64,000 nt of DNA. Source: Modestobacter lapidis (lineage in GTDB: Bacteria > Actinomycetota > Actinomycetes > Mycobacteriales > Geodermatophilaceae). Made by a program: the position numbers and the translations under genes. The notes beneath the pieces were generated by a model. The model made no database searches and was not told where the DNA came from. It was given only the letters and a program-made list of their open reading frames with translations. This document shows, piece after piece, positions 54,573 to 62,471 of the stretch. Location: NCBI GenBank assembly GCA_019779905.1, contig JABAKE010000008.1, forward strand, positions 62,001-126,000, given 5' to 3'. Each line of letters begins with the position of its first letter. The stretch's first letter is position 1.

Positions 54573-55243
54573 CGCTGTCCGTAGACGTTCTGGTACCGCG
54601 CGTACAGGCTGTCGATGTCGGCCTGCGCGATGGGGACGGGCTCCCCCAGCTGGCGGGAGAGGTGCACGGTGCGGGCGACGTCCTCGGTCATGACGGCGGC
54701 CTTGACCGCGGCCTTGGCCGAGGGCCCGATGGTGAAGACGCCGTGGTTCTGCATCAGCACCGCCGGCGAGCGGTGCCCGGCGAGGGTGGCCACGATCCCC
54801 TGGCCGATCGAGTCGTCGCCGATGAGGGCGAACGGGCCGACCGGGATCGGGCCGCCGAACTCGTCGGCCATCGCGGTGAGCACGCACGGGATCGGCTCGG
54901 CGCGGGCCGCCCAGGCCGCCGCGTAGGGGCTGTGGGTGTGCACCTGGCCGTTGACCTGCGGCATCGCCCGGTAGACGTAGGCGTGCGCCGCGGTGTCGGA
55001 CGACGGCGCCCTGGCCCCGTCGACGACGGCCCCGTCGAGGTCGCAGACGGTGATGCCCGCCCAGGTCAGCTCGTCGTAGGAGACGCCGCTGCCCTTGATG
55101 ACGAACAGGTCCTCGCCGGGCACCCGCTCGGAGACGTTGCCGGCGGTCCAGGTGACCAGCTGGTAGCGGGTCAGCTCGGCGTGCAGCGCGGCGACGTGCT
55201 CACGCTGGACGCGGTGGGTGCCGTGCTCGGCAGGGCTGGTCAT
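54569..55243 (-). CDS. araD: L-ribulose-5-phosphate 4-epimerase
   Basis: 224 aa class II aldolase-fold enzyme converting L-ribulose 5-phosphate to D-xylulose 5-phosphate. Substrate and zinc motifs: [35 protein letters not shown] (two zinc His), [12 protein letters not shown] (third His). Coupled by ATGA overlaps to araB upstream and araA downstream. Fuculose-phosphate aldolase is a structural relative, but the gene context makes AraD clear. Confidence 0.95.
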   Translation of the reverse strand: MTSPAEHGTHRVQREHVAALHAELTRYQLVTWTAGNVSERVPGEDLFVIKGSGVSYDELTWAGITVCDLDGAVVDGARAPSSDTAAHAYVYRAMPQVNGQVHTHSPYAAAWAARAEPIPCVLTAMADEFGGPIPVGPFALIGDDSIGQGIVATLAGHRSPAVLMQNHGVFTIGPSAKAAVKAAVMTEDVARTVHLSRQLGEPVPIAQADIDSLYARYQNVYGQR

Positions 55244-56877
55244 GCGTGCTCCTCGATCGGTGCGGCGGCGGTCGTCCCGATGCCCACGTGCTCCACGGCG
55301 GCCCGCTCGACCGGGAGCGCGGCGACGTACCGCCGCATGAACGCGTCGAAGCCCGCGACGTCGTCCGGCCGGGGCTCGGCGGTCTCCAGCGCGGTGCCGG
55401 CGAAGACGGCGGTGTCCAGGTAGTCGGCCAGGCCCTGCTCCGGCGCGCGCCGGGTGGCGAAGGCGGCGAGGACGGCGATCCCCCAGGCGCCGCCCTCGGC
55501 CGCGGCGTCCCCGACGGCGACCGGCGTGTCGATCGCCGCAGCCAGGAAGCGTTGCGCCACGCCCTCGGTCCTGAACAGGCCGCCGTGCGCGAACATCCGG
55601 TCCAGCCGCACCCCCTCGGTCTTCTGCAGCACGTCCATGCCGATCCGCAGGGTGGCCAGGGACGCGAACAGCTGCGCCCGCATGAAGGTGCCGAGGTCGA
55701 ACCTGCTGTCCGGGGACCGCAGGAAGAGCGGCCGGCCCTCCTCGAAGTCCGTGATCGGCTCTCCGGAGAGGTAGTTGTACGCCAGCAGCCCGCCACCGTC
55801 GCTCGCACCGCCCAGCGCGGCGGTGAAGAGCGTCTCGAAGACCTCCGACGGGCCGGCCCGGACACCCATCGCCCGGGCGAACTCGGCGAACAGCCCGGCC
55901 CAGGCGTCCAGCTCGCTGGCCCCGTTGTTGCAGTGCACCATGGCCACCGGGTCGCCGGCCGGCGTGGTGACCAGGTCCAGTTCGCGGTGGGCCCCGGAGA
56001 GCTCCCGCTCCAGCACGACCATGGCGAAGATGCTGGTGCCGGCGGAGACGTTGCCGGTGCGCGGGGCGACCGAGTTGGTCGCGACCATCCCCGTGCCCGC
56101 ATCCCCTTCGGGAGGGCAGAGCGGGATTCCGGGACGCAGCCGCCCGATCGGGTCGAGCAGCCGCGCCCCCGCCTCGGTCAGCGTGCCGGCCGGCCGGCCG
56201 GCGACGGCGACGGCGGGCAGCAGCGCGGCGAGGTCCAGGTCGACCCCGGCCTCGGCGGCCAGTTGGTCGAACCGGGCCAGCATCGTGGCGTCGTACCCGC
56301 CGGTGGAGGCGTCGATCGGCAGCATGCCGCTGGCGTCCCCGATGCCCAGCACCTTCTCGCCGGTGAGCTGCCAGTGCACGTACCCGGCCAGCGTCGTCAG
56401 GTGGTCCAGCCGGCCGACGTGCTCCTCGCCGTCCAGGACCGCCTGGTACAGGTGCGCGACGCTCCACCGGTGCGGGATGTTGCAGCCGAACTCCGCGCTG
56501 AGCCGCTCGGCGGCCCGGCCGGTGTTCGTGTTGCGCCAGGTGCGGAACGGGGCGAGCAGCTCGCCGTCGGCATCGAAGGCGAGGTAGCCGTGCATCATCG
56601 CGGACACGCCGAGGGCGCCCACTCCGGCCAGCTCGACCCCGTGGCGTCGCCGCACGTCCTCGGCCAGGGCCGCAACGCTGCCCTGCACCCCCGACCACAC
56701 GGCCGCCAGCGAGTACGTCCACCGCCGGTCGACGAGCTGGTTCTCCCAGTCGTAACTGCCGACCGCGAGCGGAGCGTGGTCCGGGCCGATCAGCACCGCC
56801 TTGATCCGGGTCGATCCGAGCTCGATCCCCAGGGCCGTGCGACCCGAGGTGATAGCTGCACCGGCATCCGTCGTCAT
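55240..56877 (-). CDS. araB: Ribulokinase (FGGY family)
   Basis: 545 aa FGGY carbohydrate kinase phosphorylating L-ribulose. ATP/phosphate motifs include LGIELGSTRIKAVLIG at the N-terminus, TGNVSAGTSIFAMVV and RMFAHGGLFRTEGVAQRFLAAA near the C-terminus. The N-terminal half has ALGVSAMMHGYLAFD. By sequence alone xylulokinase is possible; between araD, araA and a LacI regulator ribulokinase is the better call. ATG 56877 overlaps the lacI stop (ATGA), so kinase synthesis is coupled to regulator translation. Confidence 0.92.
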   Translation of the reverse strand: MTTDAGAAITSGRTALGIELGSTRIKAVLIGPDHAPLAVGSYDWENQLVDRRWTYSLAAVWSGVQGSVAALAEDVRRRHGVELAGVGALGVSAMMHGYLAFDADGELLAPFRTWRNTNTGRAAERLSAEFGCNIPHRWSVAHLYQAVLDGEEHVGRLDHLTTLAGYVHWQLTGEKVLGIGDASGMLPIDASTGGYDATMLARFDQLAAEAGVDLDLAALLPAVAVAGRPAGTLTEAGARLLDPIGRLRPGIPLCPPEGDAGTGMVATNSVAPRTGNVSAGTSIFAMVVLERELSGAHRELDLVTTPAGDPVAMVHCNNGASELDAWAGLFAEFARAMGVRAGPSEVFETLFTAALGGASDGGGLLAYNYLSGEPITDFEEGRPLFLRSPDSRFDLGTFMRAQLFASLATLRIGMDVLQKTEGVRLDRMFAHGGLFRTEGVAQRFLAAAIDTPVAVGDAAAEGGAWGIAVLAAFATRRAPEQGLADYLDTAVFAGTALETAEPRPDDVAGFDAFMRRYVAALPVERAAVEHVGIGTTAAAPIEEHA

Positions 56878-58052
56878 GTCAGGAGCCCCTTCCGCCCACC
56901 GGTGACAGGTGTGGTGCCCGCGGTCCGGTCGGCCGCACGGCGCGGCAGCCGACCCGGTGCTGCGAGCGCGCGCGTGCCGGCCGGAGCCGCCACCGGAGCC
57001 TCGCGCCGCCCCTTCGGGGAGGGCGGTGGGCCGGTGGTCGACCGCACCACGAGCTGCGGCTCGACCGGTTCGGCCTGGTGGTCCCCGCCGCCCAGCCGGG
57101 CCAGCACCAGCTCGACCCCCCGCCGTCCCAGCTCGGCGAAGTCCTGTCGCACGGTGGTCAGCGGCGGGGTGTAGTAGGCCGCCTCGGGCACGTCGTCGAA
57201 CCCCACGATGCTCAGGTCGCCGGGCACCGTCAGGCCCTCGCCGTGCAGCGCGTTGAGCAGGCCGAGGGCCATCTGGTCGTTGGCGAGGAAAACGGCGGTG
57301 ACCGCGGGCTCCCCGGCCCGGCGGCCGCGGATGCGGGCGGCGAGCTCGCGGCCGGCGGCGTGGCCGGACGCCGGCCACCAGTCGCCGGTCAGCACCTCGG
57401 GCACCTCCGCGCCGGCGGCGAGCAGTTCCCGGCGCCACCCGACGATCCGGCCGCGGGCCTCCATCGAGTCGCCGGGACCGGCCACGTGGTGCACCGTGCG
57501 GTGGCCGAGTTCGAGCAGGTGGCGGGTGGCCAGCGCGGCGCCGGCCTCCTGGTCGACCCACACCGTGGGCCGCCGTTCGTCCCGGCCGACCTGGACGGCG
57601 ATCAGCGGCACCGGCACCTCGAACCGCCGCAGCGACTCGACGGCCTGCCCGTAGGTGGACAGCGCGAGCACGGCGTCCACCGACTGGGCGACGAACCGGT
57701 CGACGGCCTCGCGCATGGCCCCCTCGCTGTCGTCGTCGAGGATGGCGACGCTCAGCGAGTAGCCCGCGGCGCGGGCGGCCTGCTCCAGGCCGAGCAGGGT
57801 CTGCGCCGGCCCGTACTGGTTGATGTGCGAGGTGACCAGGCCGAACGTGCGGGTCGACCCGGTGACGAGCGCCCGGGCGGCGGTGTTCGGCCGGTACCCC
57901 AGGTCCTCGATCGCCTGCTGCACGCGCTGCCGGGTCGCCGGGGCGACGTGCGGGTGCCCGTTGACGACGCGCGAGACGGTCTGGTGCGAGACGCCTGCCC
58001 GGGCGGCCACGTCGGACATGACCAGCGCTCGGGTCGCCCCCTCGGGCTCCAC
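56874..58052 (-). CDS. LacI-family regulator of arabinose genes
   Basis: 392 aa. N-terminal helix-turn-helix and hinge (MSDVAARAGVSHQTVSRVVNGHPHVAPATRQRV, residues 12-45), then a periplasmic-binding-protein-like sugar domain (65-345: FGLVTSHINQYGPAQTL, VFLANDQMALGLLNAL, SIVGFDDVPEAAYYTPPLTTV). The last 45 residues are a Pro/Arg-rich tail not typical of the family. GTG 58052 follows GGGGGAG; ATG 58019 is an alternative start just before the HTH. It is the first gene of lacI-araB-araD-araA, every junction being an ATGA overlap. Its likely operator is upstream of chvE. Confidence 0.93.
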   Translation of the reverse strand: MEPEGATRALVMSDVAARAGVSHQTVSRVVNGHPHVAPATRQRVQQAIEDLGYRPNTAARALVTGSTRTFGLVTSHINQYGPAQTLLGLEQAARAAGYSLSVAILDDDSEGAMREAVDRFVAQSVDAVLALSTYGQAVESLRRFEVPVPLIAVQVGRDERRPTVWVDQEAGAALATRHLLELGHRTVHHVAGPGDSMEARGRIVGWRRELLAAGAEVPEVLTGDWWPASGHAAGRELAARIRGRRAGEPAVTAVFLANDQMALGLLNALHGEGLTVPGDLSIVGFDDVPEAAYYTPPLTTVRQDFAELGRRGVELVLARLGGGDHQAEPVEPQLVVRSTTGPPPSPKGRREAPVAAPAGTRALAAPGRLPRRAADRTAGTTPVTGGRKGLLT

Positions 58053-58127
58053 CGTTCTCCCCCTCGTCGATGCTGTCGGGGCCGGGACGGCCCATCGGAT
58101 GGCACGGTCAGCCCGGCCGGGTGCCCA

Positions 58128-58146
58128 CGGTCGCGCCGGGCGACCG
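58128..58146 (-). terminator. Hairpin after mmsB
   Basis: CGGTCGC, GCCGG, GCGACCG: 7-bp perfect stem 4 bp beyond the mmsB stop, between the importer operon and the lacI-ara operon on the same strand. Confidence 0.6.
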
Positions 58147-58150
58147 GGAC

Positions 58151-59404
58151 TCAGCGGGCGGCGCCGGCGCGGCGCTTGTTGTAGACGTCGAAGGCGACGG
58201 CGAGCAGCAGGACCAGGCCCTTGACCACGGACTGGACCGACTGGTCGACGCCCAAGAGGGACATGCCGTTGCTCATGACCGCCATGATCAGGCCACCGAC
58301 CATGGCGCCGACCACCGTGCCGACCCCACCGGTGACCGCGGCCCCCCCGATGAAGGCGGCGGCGATGGCATCGAGCTCGAACATCTCACCCGCGCCGGGC
58401 TGGGCGCCGTTGGACCGGGAGGAGAAGATGACCCCGGCGATCCCGGTCAGGAAGCCCATGTTGACGAAGATCCAGAAGTTGACGGCCTTGACCTTCACCC
58501 CGGACAGCGTGGCCGCCGACAGGTTGCCGCCGATCGCATAGACCTGGCGCCCGAACACGGTCCGCTTGGTGACCAGCCCGTACACGATGGCCAGCACACC
58601 CAGGATGATCAGCACGATCGGCAGGCCACGCGCGTGCGCCAACTGCCAGGCGAAGGCCATGACGACGACGCCGACCAGCACGATCCGAGCGATGAACAGG
58701 CCCATGGAGCCGACCGGCTGCTCGTAGCGGATCCGGGCGGTGCGGGTGCGCCAGGCGCCGAACGCATACCCGGCCACTGCGATCGCGCCGATGAGCAGGG
58801 TGAAGGCGTCGTAGCCGTTGCCGCCGATCAGCCCGTTGAGGAACCCGCTGGCCACCTCGCGGTACTGCGACGGGAACGGGGACAGCGAGACGTTGTCCAG
58901 CACCTGCAGGGTCAGGCCACGGAACAGCAGCATGCCGGCGAGGGTCACGATGAACGCCGGGATGCCGACGTAGGCCACCCAGAAGCCGTGCCAGGCCCCG
59001 ACGGCCAGGCCGACGGCGATGGCGGCCAGCGCACCGGCCCACCACGGCCAACCCTGCTGGATCACCAGCACGGCGGAGACCGCCCCGGTGAGCGCCACCA
59101 CCGACCCCACCGAGAGGTCGATGTGCCCGGCGATGATCACGATGACCATGCCGATGGCCAGCACCAGGATGTAGGAGTACTGCAGGACGAGGTTGGTGAT
59201 GTTCCCGGCGCTGAGCAAGGTGCCGTCGGTCAGGACCGCGAAGAGGGCGACGATCGCCACGAAGGCGACGTAGATCCCGCTCTGCCGCAGGTTCCGGATG
59301 ATCAGCGACCGGAGGTCGTTCGAGCCGTCGTCCAGCAGCCCACCGCGCGCGCCGGCACCCGGCGCCGGCTTGAGCTCCTCTTCCTGAGGCACGGTCCTGG
59401 TCAT
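58151..59404 (-). CDS. mmsB: Multiple-monosaccharide ABC transporter permease
   Basis: 417 aa inner-membrane permease of the AraH/XylH/GguB type with about ten helices (residues 40-405). The conserved block [17 protein letters not shown] and the loop [21 protein letters not shown] are diagnostic of branched sugar permeases. It forms the membrane channel for L-arabinose or related pentoses with MmsA and ChvE. ATG 59404 overlaps the mmsA stop (ATGA), and the gene ends at a hairpin. Confidence 0.95.
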   Translation of the reverse strand: MTRTVPQEEELKPAPGAGARGGLLDDGSNDLRSLIIRNLRQSGIYVAFVAIVALFAVLTDGTLLSAGNITNLVLQYSYILVLAIGMVIVIIAGHIDLSVGSVVALTGAVSAVLVIQQGWPWWAGALAAIAVGLAVGAWHGFWVAYVGIPAFIVTLAGMLLFRGLTLQVLDNVSLSPFPSQYREVASGFLNGLIGGNGYDAFTLLIGAIAVAGYAFGAWRTRTARIRYEQPVGSMGLFIARIVLVGVVVMAFAWQLAHARGLPIVLIILGVLAIVYGLVTKRTVFGRQVYAIGGNLSAATLSGVKVKAVNFWIFVNMGFLTGIAGVIFSSRSNGAQPGAGEMFELDAIAAAFIGGAAVTGGVGTVVGAMVGGLIMAVMSNGMSLLGVDQSVQSVVKGLVLLLAVAFDVYNKRRAGAAR

Positions 59405-60939
59405 GCTGCGGTCTCCCTCTCCTTGGTCATGAGCGCCATCAGGCTCTCCTGGGTGGCCTCACGCACCGGCACCTCGCCGGTGATCCGGCCGGCCGACAGC
59501 GTGTAGATGCGGTCGCAGATGCCGAGCAGCTCGGGCAGTTCGGACGAGATGACGACGACGGCCTTCCCGGCCGCGACGAGCTGGTTGATGATCGTGTAGA
59601 TCTCGTACTTGGCGCCGACGTCGATGCCGCGGGTGGGCTCGTCGAGGATCAGCACGTCCGGGTCGGTGAACAGCCACTTGGCCAGCACGACCTTCTGCTG
59701 GTTGCCGCCGGACAGCTTGCCCACGATCGAGGAGACGCTGGGCGCCTTGATGTTCATGTTCCGCCGGCTGGACTCGGCGACCTTGGTCTCCTCGTTGGCG
59801 TTCACCCAGCCGCGGCGGGACAGCTTGCCGAGCCCGGCGGCCGAGACGTTGCGGCGGATGTCCTCGATCAGGTTGAGGCCGTACTTCTTGCGGTCCTCGG
59901 TCGCGTAGGCGATGCCGTTGTCGATCGCCTCGGCCACGTTGCGGGCCTTGACCTCCCGGCCGTGCATGAAGAGCCGGCCGGAGACGTCCCGCCCGTAGGA
60001 GCGGCCGAAGATGCTCATGGCGAGCTCGGTGCGGCCGGCGCCCATCAGCCCGGCGATGCCGACGACCTCGCCGGCGCGGACGTCGAAGGCGGCGCGGTCG
60101 ACGACCAGCCGGTCCTGGGTCGGGTGCTTGACGCTCCAGTCCTCGACGCGGAGGACCTCCTCCCCCGGGTGCGACTCCCGCTCGGGGTAGTAGGACTCCA
60201 GGTCGCGACCGACCATGCCGCGGATGATCCGGTCCTGGGTGACCTCGCCGGCGTGCAGGCTGAGCGTCTCGACGGTCCGGCCGTCCCGGATGATCGTCAC
60301 GTTGTCCGCGATCGCGGTGATCTCGTTCAGCTTGTGCGAGATCATGATCGAGGTGATCCCGCGCTCCTGCAGCCGGCGGAGCAGGCCCAGCAGGTGAGCG
60401 GAGTCGGTGTCGTTGAGCGCCGCGGTGGGCTCGTCGAGGATCAGCAGCTTGACGTCCTTGGAGAGCGCCTTGGCGATCTCGACCAGTTGCTGCTTGCCCA
60501 CACCCAGCTGGCCGACCGGGGTCTCCGGGTTCTCGTTCAGGCCCACCGACGCCAGCAGCTCCGCCGCCTTGGCGTGGGCCTTGTTCCAGTCGATCAGGCC
60601 ACCGCGACCGCGGCTCTCGTTGCCCAGGAAGATGTTCTCCGCGATGGAGAGGTAGGGGACCAGGGCGAGCTCCTGGTGGATGATCACGATCCCGACGTGC
60701 TCGCTGTCCCGGATGCCGGAGAAGCGGCAGACCTCGCCGTCGAAGGAGATCTCGCCGTCGTAGCTGCCGCTGGGGTACACCCCGGACAGCACCTTCATCA
60801 GCGTCGACTTGCCGGCGCCGTTCTCACCGCAGATGGCGTGCACCTCACCGCGGCGGACCGCCAGGGAGACGTCCTCCAGCGCCTTGACGCCGGGGAAGGT
60901 CTTGGTGATGGAACGCATCTCCAGGATGTGGTCGTCCAT
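59401..60939 (-). CDS. mmsA: Multiple-monosaccharide ABC transporter ATPase
   Basis: 512 aa with two tandem ABC domains, typical of sugar importers (AraG/XylG/GguA). Domain 1: Walker [10 protein letters not shown], a weak signature ([15 protein letters not shown]) and [11 protein letters not shown]. Domain 2: a degenerate Walker A ([10 protein letters not shown]), signature [15 protein letters not shown] and [18 protein letters not shown]. One domain powers transport and the other is regulatory, as in homologues. It follows chvE after a 120-bp gap with two hairpins and is coupled to mmsB by ATGA. Confidence 0.97.
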   Translation of the reverse strand: MDDHILEMRSITKTFPGVKALEDVSLAVRRGEVHAICGENGAGKSTLMKVLSGVYPSGSYDGEISFDGEVCRFSGIRDSEHVGIVIIHQELALVPYLSIAENIFLGNESRGRGGLIDWNKAHAKAAELLASVGLNENPETPVGQLGVGKQQLVEIAKALSKDVKLLILDEPTAALNDTDSAHLLGLLRRLQERGITSIMISHKLNEITAIADNVTIIRDGRTVETLSLHAGEVTQDRIIRGMVGRDLESYYPERESHPGEEVLRVEDWSVKHPTQDRLVVDRAAFDVRAGEVVGIAGLMGAGRTELAMSIFGRSYGRDVSGRLFMHGREVKARNVAEAIDNGIAYATEDRKKYGLNLIEDIRRNVSAAGLGKLSRRGWVNANEETKVAESSRRNMNIKAPSVSSIVGKLSGGNQQKVVLAKWLFTDPDVLILDEPTRGIDVGAKYEIYTIINQLVAAGKAVVVISSELPELLGICDRIYTLSAGRITGEVPVREATQESLMALMTKERETAA

Positions 60940-61006
60940 GGACTCCGTCGTCCTCGTCCTCGTCGCGCGCGTGCGGCGCTGTGTGGGGTTGTCGGGAGGT
61001 GGTTCC

Positions 61007-61070
61007 GGCCGGGCTGGACAGCCGTGCTGCCCAGCCCGGCCAGGACTGGGAGACGGACGTCAGTCCGTCT
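61007..61070 (-). terminator. Two hairpins between chvE and mmsA
   Basis: The first (61051-61070 on the plus strand) has 8-bp arms AGACGGAC/GTCCGTCT with the chvE TGA in the loop. The second (61007-61041) has a perfect 11-bp stem GGCCGGGCTGG/CCAGCCCGGCC. Likely a partial terminator and 3' stabiliser that keeps binding-protein mRNA more abundant than mmsA/mmsB. Confidence 0.7.
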
Positions 61071-62205
61071 GGCCCGCGGCGACCTCTTCGGCCGTGTAGT
61101 AGCCGGAGTCGATCAGGACGGACTGGATGTTGTCCTGGTAGACGGTCTCGACCGGGAGCAGGTAGGACGGGACGACCTTCACACCGTTGTCGTAGGTCTC
61201 GGTGTCGTTGGCCTCCGGCTCCTCACCCTCCAGGTAGGCCTCCGCGGCGGCGACGGCCTGCTCGGCCAGCAGCCGGGTGTCCTTGAAGATCGTGGAGTCC
61301 TGGACACCGTCGGCGATGAGCTTGACCGAGGCGATCTCGGCGTCCTGCCCGGTGATCACCGGCATCGGCTTCTCCGGGGTGCCGTAGCCGGCGTTCTGCA
61401 GGGCGGTGATGATGCCACGCGAGATGCCGTCGAAGGGCGAGAGCACGCCGTTGAGGACCGAGCCGTCGCTGTAGCTGGAGGTGAGCAGGTCCTCCATGCG
61501 CTTCTGCGCGGTCTCCTGCGACCAGCGCAGGGTCGCGGCCTGCTCGATGCCGGTCTGGCCGGACTTGACGACCAGGGTGCCGTTGTCGATGTAGGGCTGC
61601 AGGGTGTCCATCGCGCCGTCCCAGAAGAAGTGCGCGTTGTTGTCGTCCAGCGAGCCGGCGAACAGCTCGACGTTGAACGGCCCGGTGGCGGTGCCCTCGG
61701 AGCCGTCCTCGTTGAGGATCCCCAGCCCGGTGAGCAGCGCCGTGCCCTGGGCGACGCCCACCTTGTAGTTGTCGAAGCTGACGTAGAAGTCGACGTTCTC
61801 GGTGTCGCGGATCAGCCGGTCGTAGCTGATGACCGGGATGCCCTGGTCGGCGGCCGCGTCCAGCTGGCTGCTCAGCGCCGTCCCGTCGATCGCGGCGACG
61901 ATCAGGGCGTCGGCACCCTCGGTGATCATCTGGTCGATCTGCTGCATCTGGGTCGGGATGTCGTCACCGGCGTACAGGAGGTTGACGTCGTACCCGGCCT
62001 CCTCGAGCTGCGCCTCGACGTTGGCGCCGTCGGCGATCCACCGCTCGGAGGTCTCGGTCGGCATCGAGACACCGATCGTGAGGTCCTCGGGAGCCGCGTT
62101 CTCGGTGTCCGTGTTGCTGCCGGCGCCCTCGCCACCGCAGGCCGTGAGGCCGATCGCCAGCGTGGCGCCCAGGGCGGTCAGGCCCAGCTTCTTGTTCACT
62201 GCCAC
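61060..62205 (-). CDS. chvE: Multiple-monosaccharide ABC transporter substrate-binding lipoprotein
   Basis: 381 aa. Signal region LGLTALGATLAIGLTACGGE with lipobox LTAC, so it is a lipoprotein on the outer face of the membrane. The mature part is a type I periplasmic-binding fold (LTIGVSMPTETSERWIADG, DALIVAAIDGTALSSQLD, VISYDRLIRDTENVDFYVSFD, ITGQDAEIASVKLI), the ChvE/sugar-binding pattern. It captures L-arabinose, galactose or glucose. GTG 62205 lies 4 nt from AAGGAG; the in-frame GTG 62199 is 10 nt away and also possible. First gene of chvE-mmsA-mmsB, with a LacI-type operator 64 bp upstream. Confidence 0.95.
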   Translation of the reverse strand: MAVNKKLGLTALGATLAIGLTACGGEGAGSNTDTENAAPEDLTIGVSMPTETSERWIADGANVEAQLEEAGYDVNLLYAGDDIPTQMQQIDQMITEGADALIVAAIDGTALSSQLDAAADQGIPVISYDRLIRDTENVDFYVSFDNYKVGVAQGTALLTGLGILNEDGSEGTATGPFNVELFAGSLDDNNAHFFWDGAMDTLQPYIDNGTLVVKSGQTGIEQAATLRWSQETAQKRMEDLLTSSYSDGSVLNGVLSPFDGISRGIITALQNAGYGTPEKPMPVITGQDAEIASVKLIADGVQDSTIFKDTRLLAEQAVAAAEAYLEGEEPEANDTETYDNGVKVVPSYLLPVETVYQDNIQSVLIDSGYYTAEEVAAGQTD

Positions 62206-62268
62206 ATCTCTCCTTCGAGACATCTGCCGCCCGATGGCGCAGGCCCACCTCGGTGCGGGCGGACCCAG

Positions 62269-62282
62269 TGTGAGCGCTAACA
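62269..62282. promoter_or_regulatory. LacI-family operator upstream of chvE
   Basis: TGTGAGCGCTAACA, a 14-bp palindrome with one mismatched pair centred on CG, matching the general LacI-family consensus TGTTAGCGCTAACA. It lies 64 bp before chvE and 190 bp before the divergent acyl-CoA synthetase gene. The nearby LacI protein is the obvious candidate to bind it. Confidence 0.75.
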
Positions 62283-62471
62283 ACCGTGGTCCGTCAACCC
62301 CGTCACCCCAAGTTGATCGTCACGGTCGCGTAACGGCCCGTTCATCCGGGCGCCGGCCGGCGGCGGCGCTCCCGCCCGTTCCCCCGGACGGGTGACGGCC
62401 GGGACCGGTGCCGCCGGCCCGGGGACGCGTCCGTGGTGGAACGTGAGCCTGCTCACTGGCACGATGCGGCC

